From JAKIYB01 sp964590255 (GTDB lineage: Bacteria; Armatimonadota; Hebobacteria; CAIYQO01), in assembly GCA_964590255.1 (NCBI GenBank), contig CAZPYA010000015.1, positions 4,535-68,534 on the forward strand: a stretch of DNA of 64,000 nt. The letters are read 5' to 3'. Below are positions 50,537-59,187 of this stretch, one piece after another (position 1 is the first letter of the stretch; each line of letters opens with the position of its first letter). The position numbers were made by a program, and so were the translations under genes. Under the pieces are notes generated by a model, which saw nothing but the letters and a program-made list of their open reading frames with translations, searched no databases and was not told the DNA's origin.

Positions 50537-53098
50537 ATGAGTCGCGGGGGGACAGGCGCCATGGCCAGCGGGCTTTCGGGGATCAGTAAACATTTACGCA
50601 CCATCCGGCAGAATGCCGCGCGCTGGTGCGTGCTGTTACTCGGCATCTTCGGGGCGCTGCTGGTGTATTTCTTCCACCTGCAGGTGCTGCAGCACCGCGC
50701 GATGCTGGAGAGAGCGAAGAAGTACCACGCGCGCACCGTGCCCCTGCCCGCCGCCCGCGGGCGCCTGCTCGACCGCAACCTCACCGTGCTGGCGCTGGAC
50801 GACCGCCGGCTGTCGCTCTATGCCGACCCCACGCTCATCCAGAATCCCGCCTTCATCGCCAAACAACTGGCGCCGGCCATCAACGTGCCGGAGCAGGAGC
50901 TGTACGACCTCTTCACCCAGCCGTGCGCGCGCATCTGGCTGAAGCGCGACATCACCCGGTCAGTAGCCGAGCAGGTGAAGGCGGCGGCCTTGCCCGGCGT
51001 CACCGTGAAGGTGGATGGCTGGTGTTATGCCGTCACCATCACCCCAGAGCGCCTGCCGCACAGCAGCGGCGTAGCCGCGCAGCTCGCGAAGGCGCTGCGC
51101 CTCTCGCGCGAGACGCTGGTGACGCAGATCGGCGACCCGGAGATCGAGCCAGAGGACGCCGTAGAGCCCGCCGCCCCGCCGCCTCCGGGCGCCCCGAAGC
51201 CGAAACCAGAGATGAAGAAGCTGAAGGGGTTGTTCCCGGAAGGCTGCCGCCGGGCGGTGGAGGAGCTGCACTTCAGCGGCGTCGCCTTCAAAAAGGTGAT
51301 GGAGAATTACTCCGTGGAGGTGAGTCCGCGCGTGTTTCTGGCGAAGGAGCAGCCGCGAGACGCCGAGCCGGTGGCGCGCGCGCTGGCGCCGCTGCTGCGG
51401 ATGACGCCGGACGCGGTGATGGATTACCTGCAGTTCCGCCAGCGCTTCGTGTGGGTGAAGCGCGGCATGTCCGAGGCGATGCTACAGCGCGTGCAGCGCC
51501 TGCAGGGCGCGATGTTCGTGGTAGAGCCCGGCAAGGTAATGACGGAGCTGCCCGAGGACACCACCGCCGAAGCGGCCATGGACAGCGCCGTGAAAGAACT
51601 CGACCATGTGCTGAACCGTCTGACGCGTCCGCGCAACAGTCCACCGGTGATCACCCCCCGCGCCATCCGCGACGCGCTGCAGCCCGGCACCCAGCCCGGG
51701 GTGCTGTACCAGGGCGAGTCGTCGCTGAAGATTGTCCGCTACATGTATTACAAACCCATCCCCGGGGTGATGTATGGCCTGCCGGGGGTAAGCGTGCAGC
51801 AGGAGCGCCGTCGCTATTACCCGTACAACACGATGGCCTCCGCCACGCTGGGGCTGGTAAAATACGGCACGAATGGCGCCTACGGTGTCTTCGGCCTGGA
51901 GGCGTCGCAGAACGAGACACTGCATGGCACGGACGGTAGCGAAGAAAAGGAGATCGACGGGCGCCAGTTGACCATCCCCGAACGCAGCCGCCGCACCGAG
52001 CCGGTAAACGGCCGCGATGTGGTGCTCACCCTCGATCTGCACATCCAGCAAGTGGCGGAGCGCGCGGTGATGGCGGCGGTGGAGAAATACGGCGCCAAAC
52101 ACGGCACCTGCATTGTCGTCGATACCAGCAACGGCGAGGTGCTGGCGCTGGCCACCTGGCCCGCGTGGGACGCCAACGCGCCGTCCAAAAGCAAGATGGG
52201 GCTGATCAACAACGCTATCAGCAACGTGTATGAGCCAGGCTCGACGTTCAAGCTGGTTGCGGCGACGGCGGCATTGGAGGAAGGCATCGGCCACGACCAC
52301 GTGCCGGTGACGAACTGTCGCGGGTCGCTGGTGGTGGGGGGCAGCAGGCCGATCAGCGACGCCCACGGCGCGCATGGACCCACCGATCCGGGCCGCATGC
52401 TGGAAGTGTCCTGCAACATCACCGCGGCCACCCTGGCGATGAAGCTGGGCCCGGAACGCTTCCGCGACTGGTGCAAGAAGCTCAATTTCAGTACGCGCAC
52501 GGGCATCGAGCTGTCCGGCGAGGCGCGCGGCCGCCTCAACGCGGAGGAACTGCACAAAAACGCCACGCTCGCGCGCATGGGCTTTGGGCAGAGCCTGAAC
52601 GTGACGCCGCTACAAATGGTGAGTGCCTACGCGGCAATCGCCAACGGCGGCGTCTGGCATCAGCCGCACCTGGTGAAAGGCTACGTCGACCAGCAGGGTA
52701 ACGTGCAGGACGTGACGACGCCGAACCACCAGGTCTGTTCTGAGGCGAACGCGAAGCTGCTGCGCGGCTACCTGGAGCGCGTGGTGAGCGCGCCGCACGG
52801 CACCGGCGGCAACGCGAAAATCCCCGGCTATCTCGTCGCCGGCAAAACCGGAACCGCGCAAAAAGCCCTGGGCGGCGGGCGACGCGGCTATAGCGGCTAC
52901 ATCGGATCGTTCGTCGGCTTCCTGCCCGCCGACAAACCCCGGTTGGCCATCGTCGCCGTCATTGACGAACCCAGCAAAGCCGGATACTACGGCGGCACGG
53001 TGGCGGCGCCGGTGTTTCAGGAAGTGGCGCGCAACTGCCTGGAGTATTTGAATATCTCACCCAGCCGGCCGGTACATCCGGCGCCCGCGCGCCCGTAG
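50537..53098 (+). CDS. ftsI: Septal peptidoglycan transpeptidase (class B PBP, FtsI/PBP3) with duplicated N-terminal domain
   Basis: An 853-residue class B penicillin-binding protein. It has one membrane helix (WCVLLLGIFGALLVYFF), a long pedestal domain and a transpeptidase domain with S569-T-F-K (EPGSTFKL), S625-C-N627 and K770-T-G. Typical FtsI is 550-730 residues. The surplus comes from the pedestal, where residues about 95-161 and 263-333 look like two copies of one unit (ALAPLLRMTPDAV/QLAPAINVPEQEL, then R-x-W-V/L-KR). It crosslinks septal peptidoglycan. The ATG is preceded by AAGGA. No C-terminal PASTA domains are seen. Confidence 0.92.
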   Translation: MSRGGTGAMASGLSGISKHLRTIRQNAARWCVLLLGIFGALLVYFFHLQVLQHRAMLERAKKYHARTVPLPAARGRLLDRNLTVLALDDRRLSLYADPTLIQNPAFIAKQLAPAINVPEQELYDLFTQPCARIWLKRDITRSVAEQVKAAALPGVTVKVDGWCYAVTITPERLPHSSGVAAQLAKALRLSRETLVTQIGDPEIEPEDAVEPAAPPPPGAPKPKPEMKKLKGLFPEGCRRAVEELHFSGVAFKKVMENYSVEVSPRVFLAKEQPRDAEPVARALAPLLRMTPDAVMDYLQFRQRFVWVKRGMSEAMLQRVQRLQGAMFVVEPGKVMTELPEDTTAEAAMDSAVKELDHVLNRLTRPRNSPPVITPRAIRDALQPGTQPGVLYQGESSLKIVRYMYYKPIPGVMYGLPGVSVQQERRRYYPYNTMASATLGLVKYGTNGAYGVFGLEASQNETLHGTDGSEEKEIDGRQLTIPERSRRTEPVNGRDVVLTLDLHIQQVAERAVMAAVEKYGAKHGTCIVVDTSNGEVLALATWPAWDANAPSKSKMGLINNAISNVYEPGSTFKLVAATAALEEGIGHDHVPVTNCRGSLVVGGSRPISDAHGAHGPTDPGRMLEVSCNITAATLAMKLGPERFRDWCKKLNFSTRTGIELSGEARGRLNAEELHKNATLARMGFGQSLNVTPLQMVSAYAAIANGGVWHQPHLVKGYVDQQGNVQDVTTPNHQVCSEANAKLLRGYLERVVSAPHGTGGNAKIPGYLVAGKTGTAQKALGGGRRGYSGYIGSFVGFLPADKPRLAIVAVIDEPSKAGYYGGTVAAPVFQEVARNCLEYLNISPSRPVHPAPARP

Positions 53099-53112
53099 AA
53101 TTTCCCGCATCC

Positions 53113-53142
53113 CCGCCCCCTCTCCTCGAGGAGCGGGGGCGG
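53113..53142. terminator. Hairpin terminator after ftsI
   Basis: A 15-bp palindromic stem with one mismatch, centred on CTCCTCGAGGAG and flanked by CCGCCCCC/GGGGGCGG. It lies 14 bases after the ftsI stop. No U-run follows. It ends the dcw segment here, since the next gene is unrelated to murein synthesis. Confidence 0.7.
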
Positions 53143-53374
53143 AGAGTGAGCGTCGTGGCGTGTCATTGTGACCGCCAGTTGTCAGAAAATACCCCCCGCT
53201 CCGCATGGAGATCGCACACCGGTGTGTCGATGCCAGCCCACGCAAGTTTGCCGCGCCGTGTGCCGGGAACACCGGAATTATTGAGACGGACAGAGACGTT
53301 GCAGATTTATGTGGATGACGGGGTATGCCGACATGGGGGGACATCGCACAATAGCAGTGCCACAGGATGCGGTT

Positions 53375-54199
53375 ATGGATAGGCCGGCCGCGCGGCCATC
53401 GGCAGCATCCCTCGCGCCGCCGTTCCAGATCGAGAATGTGCTCCCGTCTCCTGTCGCCGACCAGACGGCGGCCTGCCTGGTCGATGTGGCCGAGACATGC
53501 GCCATGCGGCTGCTGCAGCACGGTATCTTCTCCAATATTTCCCACGAACTGCTTACGCCGTTGACCGCCATCCGCGGTTATCTCTCGCTGCTGGTGCAGG
53601 GGCAACTCGGCACGCTGGATCCGGAACAGGAAGCCGCGGTTCACGTGGCATTGTCCAATACCGATCGGCTGCACAGCATGATTGGCGATCTGCTCGACTA
53701 CGCCTCGATTACCCGCGACCGGCTGGTGCTTGCCCGCGAGCCCGTCGAGCTGGCCGAGGTGGTGACCGGGGCGGTGCAGCGCGCGTCAACGGCCGCCACC
53801 GCCCGGCAGGTGCAGCTCGCCGCGCGCGTGTCCGCCACCGTGGGCGTGGTGCAGGGCGACCGCCGGCGGCTGGCGCGCCTGGTGGAGCACCTGCTGGATA
53901 ACGCCATCAAGTTCAGCGCCGCGGGCCAGCAAGTCTCGGTGACGCTGGGGCGCAGCGGGGGCCAGGCGCGGCTGGTGGTGCGCGACGCCGGCGTCGGCAT
54001 GTCCGCCGAGATCCTGCGGCACGCCGAGTTCCCCTTCATACAGGAAGAGCACGGCCTGGCGCGTCAGTATACCGGCATCGGTATCGGCCTGCCGCTGGCG
54101 CAGAAACTGGTGACGCTGCACGGTGGGCAACTGCGCATCCGCAGCGTCCGCAACCGCGGCACCACGGTGACGGTGCTGCTGCCCCTGCGGCTTCAGTAA
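53375..54199 (+). CDS. Sensor histidine kinase (HisKA + HATPase_c), no evident sensor domain
   Basis: A 274-residue kinase. The H-box is NISHELLTPLTAIRGYLSL. The N-box LLDNAIKFSAAG, G1 DAGVGMSAE, F-box region FPFIQEEHGL and G2 TGIGIGLPL are complete. There is no membrane segment, PAS, HAMP or GAF domain before the H-box; only about 65 residues of low-complexity sequence precede it. The ATG at 53375 has AGGA seven bases upstream; earlier in-frame ATGs at 53309 and 53333 lack ribosome sites. It is probably a cytosolic kinase needing a partner sensor. Confidence 0.88.
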   Translation: MDRPAARPSAASLAPPFQIENVLPSPVADQTAACLVDVAETCAMRLLQHGIFSNISHELLTPLTAIRGYLSLLVQGQLGTLDPEQEAAVHVALSNTDRLHSMIGDLLDYASITRDRLVLAREPVELAEVVTGAVQRASTAATARQVQLAARVSATVGVVQGDRRRLARLVEHLLDNAIKFSAAGQQVSVTLGRSGGQARLVVRDAGVGMSAEILRHAEFPFIQEEHGLARQYTGIGIGLPLAQKLVTLHGGQLRIRSVRNRGTTVTVLLPLRLQ

Positions 54200-54280
54200 T
54201 ACGCGCCTCATGCCGTTCTCCCTTTCCGGCAGGTAAATCGCTCGCGAATCGGGTATATTACTGTATCCTGGTCGCGTCTT

Positions 54281-56158
54281 ATGCTCATCCGTCTTTCCTG
54301 GATACTCGGATACTGCCGCCCGCTGTGGGTTGCCGGCTGCCTGCTGGCGGCGTTGTGCTGCCTGGCCGGCCCGCTGACGCCTGAACGCCGGCCAGCGCTG
54401 TTGCCGCTGGATGGCGGGTGGGCCAGCGAGCTGCGCATGGCGGATGGCGCGGTGGTGCAGGCGACGCTGCCGCTGCCGCATCGCTGGGAGCCGACTACGA
54501 TTTCCGCTGTCTACCGGCACGACGTCACTTTCACTGCTGAAGCCGAGGCGACGGGCGCGTGGCTGGCGGTGCAGCACCCCGTCGGCATCCTGGAAGTGCG
54601 CCTGGATGACCGGCTGCTGGAGACGCACCTGGGCAACGGCCTCACCTACCGATGGCGCCTGCGCGGCGCGGCGGGGCCGCACCGGCTAGAGCTGCGCCTG
54701 ACCCGCGAGCATCTGCCCGAGGCGCTGGCTGCCGCGGCATGCGGCCTGGGGCCGGTGACGGTGGAGCCGGTGCCGCCCGCCATCTTCCTCTCCCTGTCCA
54801 CGGAATTCAACGCCACGCTGCGCACGGTGACGGTGCATTACCGGGCGGCGTCGGCCGAGCCGGAAACGGTGACGCTGAAGCTGCGCCTGCTGGCGCCGGG
54901 CGAGCGACGGCCGGCGCTGGAAACCAGCGTGCCGGTGGCGCTGACCTCTGAAGGATTGACCGGCAGCCGCACGGTGCGGCTGAAGCAGTTTCAAGCGTGG
55001 TCGCCCGATCACCCGGCCATCTACACGCTGCAGGCCAGCCTGGTGCGCGGCAGCCGCGTCTACGACCAATGGGAGTTGCCGTGCGGCCTGTGCGCGCTGA
55101 CCGTCACCAGCAGCGGCGCCTGGCTGAATGGCCAGCCGATTACGCTGAAAGGCTTGCGCATCCGTGGCGGCCTGCCGCCGCTGGGGGGTGGCGACATCGC
55201 CGACACGCTGGAGCGCGAGCTGCGTCTGGCCAAACAGGCGGGTTTCAACGCGCTGATGGCGGAAGGCGCGGCGCTGCCGGAAGAGGCGCTGGCGCTGGCG
55301 AACCGGCTGGGGCTGCTGGTGATCGCCGACGTGCCGCCCACCTGGTCAGAACCCGGCGCCTCTACGCTGCGCCCGGATCTCGCTACCATAGTGGCCGAGT
55401 TGGGGCACCATCCCTGCGTGGCGGCGTGGAGCTGGGCGGAATCCGGTATGCTGCAGCAGAACCTTACTGCGCTGCGCGCCGTGGATCGCGCGCGCTCGGC
55501 GCTGGTGCGCGCGGGCGTCCAGTCGCAAGTCTATGGGCCGTTCGTGGCGCTGGGCAAACCGGTCGCCGATATCGACACCAGCGGGCAGCCGCTGGTCGGT
55601 GGCGGCTGGGCCGATCTGCTGGCGAAAGCGGAAGGCGGCAAGCAGCCACTGCTGGTAAGCGGGCTGGGCGGCAGCGCGGAGGCGGTGTCGCCGGTGCAGT
55701 TGAGCGCTGACGTGGCGGCGGTGCGCCGCACGGCGGTGCCGCTGGGCTACTTCATCCGCCCGCTGGCGGGCCCCACGCTCACCGGCCTGGGCGACGAACA
55801 TGGCACGCCCACCCGGCTGTTCGTCACCGCCGCCACCTGCAACCAGCCGTGCATCCTCATTCTGCGTCCGGGAAAGAGCGCCGCGGACAATCCGGGCCTG
55901 GCGCTGGACGCCGTGATCATCAACGACCAGTCGCTGACGGGGAATTACCGCCTGTTCGGCCTGGTCGTCGCCCCCGATGCATCGACCGCGCTCATCGACC
56001 GCGCCATCACCCTCACCGGCGCGCGGGTACAGCCTATCACCCCGCTGGCCGGCATGCTCTTCCCGCAATATGGCGATTACCGCATCCAACTGGCGCTCGC
56101 CGACGGCGAAACGATCCTCACCTCGGCGTTGCTGACGGTGACGGTGGAGGAGCGCTGA
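54281..56158 (+). CDS. Secreted GH2-like protein with degenerate active site
   Basis: A 625-residue exported protein (signal LWVAGCLLAALCCLAG). It follows the GH2 plan: jelly-roll sugar-binding domain (TTISAVYRHDVTFTAEAEA, LEVRLDDRLLETHL), Ig-like domain (about 165-275), then a TIM-barrel-like part (ITLKGLRIRGGLPPL, AKQAGFNALMAEGAALPEEA, LANRLGLLVIADVPP). The acid/base motif, normally W-S-x-x-N-E, is WSWAESG, so the Asn before the catalytic Glu is replaced by Ala. The barrel is followed by strands, not a clear nucleophile motif. It may be a binding protein or a shifted-specificity enzyme. Confidence 0.7.
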   Translation: MLIRLSWILGYCRPLWVAGCLLAALCCLAGPLTPERRPALLPLDGGWASELRMADGAVVQATLPLPHRWEPTTISAVYRHDVTFTAEAEATGAWLAVQHPVGILEVRLDDRLLETHLGNGLTYRWRLRGAAGPHRLELRLTREHLPEALAAAACGLGPVTVEPVPPAIFLSLSTEFNATLRTVTVHYRAASAEPETVTLKLRLLAPGERRPALETSVPVALTSEGLTGSRTVRLKQFQAWSPDHPAIYTLQASLVRGSRVYDQWELPCGLCALTVTSSGAWLNGQPITLKGLRIRGGLPPLGGGDIADTLERELRLAKQAGFNALMAEGAALPEEALALANRLGLLVIADVPPTWSEPGASTLRPDLATIVAELGHHPCVAAWSWAESGMLQQNLTALRAVDRARSALVRAGVQSQVYGPFVALGKPVADIDTSGQPLVGGGWADLLAKAEGGKQPLLVSGLGGSAEAVSPVQLSADVAAVRRTAVPLGYFIRPLAGPTLTGLGDEHGTPTRLFVTAATCNQPCILILRPGKSAADNPGLALDAVIINDQSLTGNYRLFGLVVAPDASTALIDRAITLTGARVQPITPLAGMLFPQYGDYRIQLALADGETILTSALLTVTVEER

Positions 56159-57158
56159 ACGCCTCGTAGTCGTCCAGCATCGCCCGCAGCAGCGCCGGCG
56201 TGTCCAATCCGTAGGGGCAGTGGGCGCGGCAGTGGCCGCAGTCGGCGCAGTCGCGGATGCGGGCCATGTTGGCGCGCCAGGCGTCGGTGAGGAACTGCTG
56301 GGCGGGCATGCGGCGCAGCAGCAGTTTCATGCGGGCGGCCATGGGGATGGGGATGCCCGCCGGGCAGGGCAGGCAGTAGCCGCAGGCGCGGCAGAAAGCG
56401 CCGGCCAGCTCCGCGCGGTCGCGTTCGATGGCGGCCTGCACGGCGTCGTCCAGCGCGGGCGGGTTCGCGTCCAGCGCCAGCATCTCCTCCAACTCCTCCA
56501 TCCGCTGCATGCCCCAGATAGGCACCAGGTTCTCGTATTGCCGCAGGAAGGCGAAGGCGGTGCGGGCTTCGGTGAGCAGGCCGCCGCAGAGCGGCTTCAT
56601 GCCGATGAGGCCGACATCCTGCCGCCGGCAGCGCTCGATGACCGCCAGGTCGCCGGCGTCGGAGATATGGCTGATGGGGAACTGCAGCGTGTCATACCGG
56701 CCGGAGTCCACCGCGGCGACGGCGCGCTCCAGGCTGTGGTTCGTCACCCCCAGGAAGCGGATTTTCCCCTGCTCACGCGCCGCCAGCAGGCCGGCGTAGG
56801 AAGACTCCGGATCGTCAGGATCCGGCAGCGGGCCGGGGTTGTGCAGTTGCAAAATGTCGACGTAGTCGGTGCGCAGGTTGCGCAGGCTGGTCTCCAGGTC
56901 GGCCAGCACCCCGGCGCGGGTGGTGGCCATGCTCTTCGTGGCGATGATGATGCGGTCGCGCACGTCATGCAGCGCCGCGCCGATCTTCTCCTCGCTGTCG
57001 GAATACGCCCGCGCGGTATCGTAAAAGTTGATGCCGGCGTCGAACGCCCGCCGCAGGATGCGCGTCGCCTCCGCCGGCTCGGTGCGCTGCAGCGGCAGCA
57101 CGCCGAAGGCGGTGCGGGTGACCATGAGGTTGGTTGTACCAAGGCGGGTGAGTTGCAT
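56118..57158 (-). CDS. Aldo/keto reductase with C-terminal 4Fe-4S ferredoxin domain
   Basis: A 346-residue protein. The N-terminal TIM barrel has the AKR motifs: GINFYDTARAYSDSEEKIG with Asp and Tyr, IIIATKSMATT with Lys, and QLHNPG with His. Residues about 255-325 form an iron-sulphur domain with CRACGYCLPCPAGI and CADCGHCRAHCPYGLD, two sets of cysteines for 4Fe-4S clusters. This fusion is a known AKR subfamily in anaerobes and others, of uncertain substrate. Its 3' end overlaps the GH2-like gene on the opposite strand by 41 bases. Confidence 0.9.
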   Translation of the reverse strand: MQLTRLGTTNLMVTRTAFGVLPLQRTEPAEATRILRRAFDAGINFYDTARAYSDSEEKIGAALHDVRDRIIIATKSMATTRAGVLADLETSLRNLRTDYVDILQLHNPGPLPDPDDPESSYAGLLAAREQGKIRFLGVTNHSLERAVAAVDSGRYDTLQFPISHISDAGDLAVIERCRRQDVGLIGMKPLCGGLLTEARTAFAFLRQYENLVPIWGMQRMEELEEMLALDANPPALDDAVQAAIERDRAELAGAFCRACGYCLPCPAGIPIPMAARMKLLLRRMPAQQFLTDAWRANMARIRDCADCGHCRAHCPYGLDTPALLRAMLDDYEAFSAPPPSPSATPR

Positions 57159-57374
57159 GACTATAGTATAGCATCATCGCCCGCAAGGCGTGCGGGAGAC
57201 GCGCTCTGCAACCGGCTCAAACACGAAAATGGTGCGCATGAGCCTGCCCAGCCCAACTACTACCGTGTAAAGTAAATATTGACAGAAAACTACGCGGGAT
57301 GGATTCGACCGCCGCCGTATAGCAGTCTGCCAATCACTCTGACAAAATTGCACTCTTTCGCCCCCGTATTGAGC

Positions 57375-57403
57375 TTGACAACCGCATCTGTCGATAGTAC
57401 AGT
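57375..57403 (+). promoter_or_regulatory. Strong putative promoter upstream of the rsgA leader
   Basis: A perfect TTGACA at 57375-57380 is followed after exactly 17 bases by TACAGT at 57398-57403. The predicted start is near 57410, giving a leader of about 200 bases before rsgA. The spacer 57159-57374 upstream shows no other feature I can support. Confidence 0.7.
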
Positions 57404-57433
57404 TAGATATCGTATCGAGAAAGGAGACGCAAC

Positions 57434-57493
57434 ATGTTCGCGATGGTCATTGCTGCCGGGCCCCTGGTGTGTCTCCTGGACGGGTGTGCGTAG
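57434..57493 (+). CDS. 19-residue leader peptide ORF upstream of rsgA
   Basis: The ATG is seven bases after a perfect AAGGAG and 31 bases after the -10 element, the best translation start in the region. It encodes a hydrophobic peptide MFAMVIAAGPLVCLLDGCA and stops 118 bases before the rsgA ATG. No homology is recognised. It may be a regulatory leader peptide, or the start of a small gene broken by an early stop. Confidence 0.5.
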   Translation: MFAMVIAAGPLVCLLDGCA

Positions 57494-57516
57494 GCCGTGT
57501 GCGGCTGAATTCGCGC

Positions 57517-57607
57517 AGGTATCCCGCCGTGGGCGCGCCAAGGGGCGACTCCCACGGCGTTGTGTTTGGTCCGGCTCGCCGGACACGTATGCAAAAACAG
57601 GATACCT
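57517..57607 (+). ncRNA. Candidate three-way-junction leader RNA over the rsgA start
   Basis: Three perfect stems can form together. P1 is AGGTATCC (57517-57524) with GGATACCT (57600-57607). P2 is CGCCGTGGG (57525-57533) with CCCACGGCG (57551-57559). P3 is GTCCGG with CCGGAC (57569-57584, loop CTCG). P1 ends three bases before the rsgA ATG, so its 3' strand covers the ribosome-binding region. The shape suggests a cis-regulatory RNA. It matches no riboswitch class that I know. Confidence 0.5.
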
Positions 57608-57610
57608 GAA

Positions 57611-58666
57611 ATGACCTTGATCGAATATGGGTGGAACGCGCGCCTCAACGAGCTGTTCGCGCCCCACGCGGACGCCGGCTACGAGCCCGGACGCGTCACC
57701 CAGCAACATAAAGCCCGCTACGTCCTCGCGACGGCGGCGGGCGAAATCGCCGGCGTCGTCACCGGCAAACTCCTGCACCAGGCCGATACGCGGGTGGACC
57801 TGCCCGCGGTGGGCGACTGGGTGGCGCTGCGGCGCCATGACGATCTCGCCACGATCCACGCGCTCCTGCCCCGGCACAGCCAGTTTATTCGCAAGGTGCC
57901 GGGCGTACGGCTGGAGCCACAGGTGGTGTCGGCGAATATCGACACCATCTTCCTACTCGTTGGCCTGGACGGCAACTTCAGCCTGGCGCGCATCGAGCGC
58001 TACACCGCCGCCGCCTGGGAGAGCGGCGCCCGCCCGGTGGTGCTGCTCACCAAGGCCGACCTGTGCCCGGACGTGCCGGCGCGGCTGGCCGCGGCGCAGG
58101 CCGTCGCCGGCGGCGCGTCCGTGCATGCCATCAGCGCGCCGGAAGGGGTGGGCCTCGCGGCGGTGCACAGCTACCTGTCGTCCGGCGAGACGGGCGCGCT
58201 GCTCGGTTCCTCCGGCGTGGGCAAATCCACGCTGCTCAATGCCTTGCTCGGTGACGAACGCCAGCAGACGCAGGCCATCCGCGCCGACGACAGCAAAGGA
58301 CGGCACACCACCACGTCTCGCCAGCTCTTCCGCCTGCCCGGCGGGGCGCTGATGATCGACACCCCGGGCATGCGCGAACTGCAGCTCTGGGAGGCGGAGG
58401 AGGGCGTCGAGGAGACCTTCGCCGACATCGAGGCGCTGGCGACGGACTGCCGCTTCGCCGATTGCCGCCACGCCGGCGAGGCCGGCTGCGCGGTGCAGGC
58501 CGCGCTGGAAGCAGGACGCATCGATGCCCGCCGCTGGGCCAGCTTCCAGAAGCTGCGGCGCGAGCTCACCTTCCTCGCCTCGCGCGAGGACGACGACGCC
58601 TACCGCGCGCGCCGGCGCCGAGAAAAGGCGCTGGGCAAGGCGATCAAGCGGCTGAAGAAGGGGTGA
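57611..58666 (+). CDS. rsgA: Ribosome small subunit-dependent GTPase A
   Basis: A 351-residue circularly permuted GTPase that assists late 30S maturation. The N-terminal OB fold (about 30-100) is followed by G4 LLTKADL, G5 HAISAPEG, G1 GSSGVGKST (from residue 199), and G3 DTPGMREL. The C-terminal zinc knuckle is DCRFADCRHAGEAGC. The order G4-G5-G1-G3 proves the permutation. The longer frame upstream runs into the leader structure. A 14-bp perfect hairpin follows the stop. Confidence 0.95.
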   Translation: MTLIEYGWNARLNELFAPHADAGYEPGRVTQQHKARYVLATAAGEIAGVVTGKLLHQADTRVDLPAVGDWVALRRHDDLATIHALLPRHSQFIRKVPGVRLEPQVVSANIDTIFLLVGLDGNFSLARIERYTAAAWESGARPVVLLTKADLCPDVPARLAAAQAVAGGASVHAISAPEGVGLAAVHSYLSSGETGALLGSSGVGKSTLLNALLGDERQQTQAIRADDSKGRHTTTSRQLFRLPGGALMIDTPGMRELQLWEAEEGVEETFADIEALATDCRFADCRHAGEAGCAVQAALEAGRIDARRWASFQKLRRELTFLASREDDDAYRARRRREKALGKAIKRLKKG

Positions 58667-58671
58667 GCCTC

Positions 58672-58703
58672 GCCTGGGAGGCCGGACGACCGGCCTCCCA
58701 GGC
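58672..58703. terminator. Perfect 14-bp hairpin after rsgA
   Basis: GCCTGGGAGGCCGG pairs without mismatch with CCGGCCTCCCAGGC, loop ACGA, six bases after the rsgA stop. It has no U-run. It probably marks the 3' end of the rsgA transcript. Confidence 0.7.
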
Positions 58704-58771
58704 GCCTGATTGACAGCCAACCGGGATATCGATAATAAGAGGAATCATTCGCGCTCTTGAAAGGAGTTGCC

Positions 58772-59170
58772 ATGCGCACCCGCGGGTTTACCCTTATTGA
58801 ACTGCTGGTCGTCATGGCCATCATCGCGATCCTGGCCGCCATCCTCTTCCCCGTCTTCGCGAAAGCGCGCGAGAAAGCCCGGCAGAACACCTGCATGAGC
58901 AATCAGCGCCAGATCGCCGTCGAACTCCAGATGTGGGCGCAGGACCACGAGGAATACCTGCCCAACCAGAAAACGGTCTGGAGCGGCCTGGGCCTAACGC
59001 CCAAAATCCTCCAGTGCATGACCGCCGGCAAAAATGTCGCCAACGCCTATGGCTACAACTACAACGTCTCCGGCGTCACCCTGGGCGACATCACCTTTCC
59101 CACGGTAACGGTTCCGACTGCGACTGCGAAGAAGGACAACAGGAATCCACCCCGTCCCCGGCGAATGTAA
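58772..59170 (+). CDS. Type IV pilin-like protein (prepilin N-terminal methylation domain), short
   Basis: A 132-residue protein with a class III signal: MRTRG, cleavage before Phe, then FTLIELLVVMAIIAILAAIL with the Glu at +5. The following FPVFAKAREKAR and CMSNQRQIAVELQMWAQDH is the type found many times per genome in Armatimonadota. AGGAG lies five bases before the ATG. Family members with this N-terminus usually run to about 200-300 residues. This one ends soon after NRNPPRPRRM, so the C-terminal head is shortened, and 17 bases separate it from the next gene. Confidence 0.88.
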   Translation: MRTRGFTLIELLVVMAIIAILAAILFPVFAKAREKARQNTCMSNQRQIAVELQMWAQDHEEYLPNQKTVWSGLGLTPKILQCMTAGKNVANAYGYNYNVSGVTLGDITFPTVTVPTATAKKDNRNPPRPRRM

Positions 59171-59187
59171 AGGCAGGAACCTTGCAC

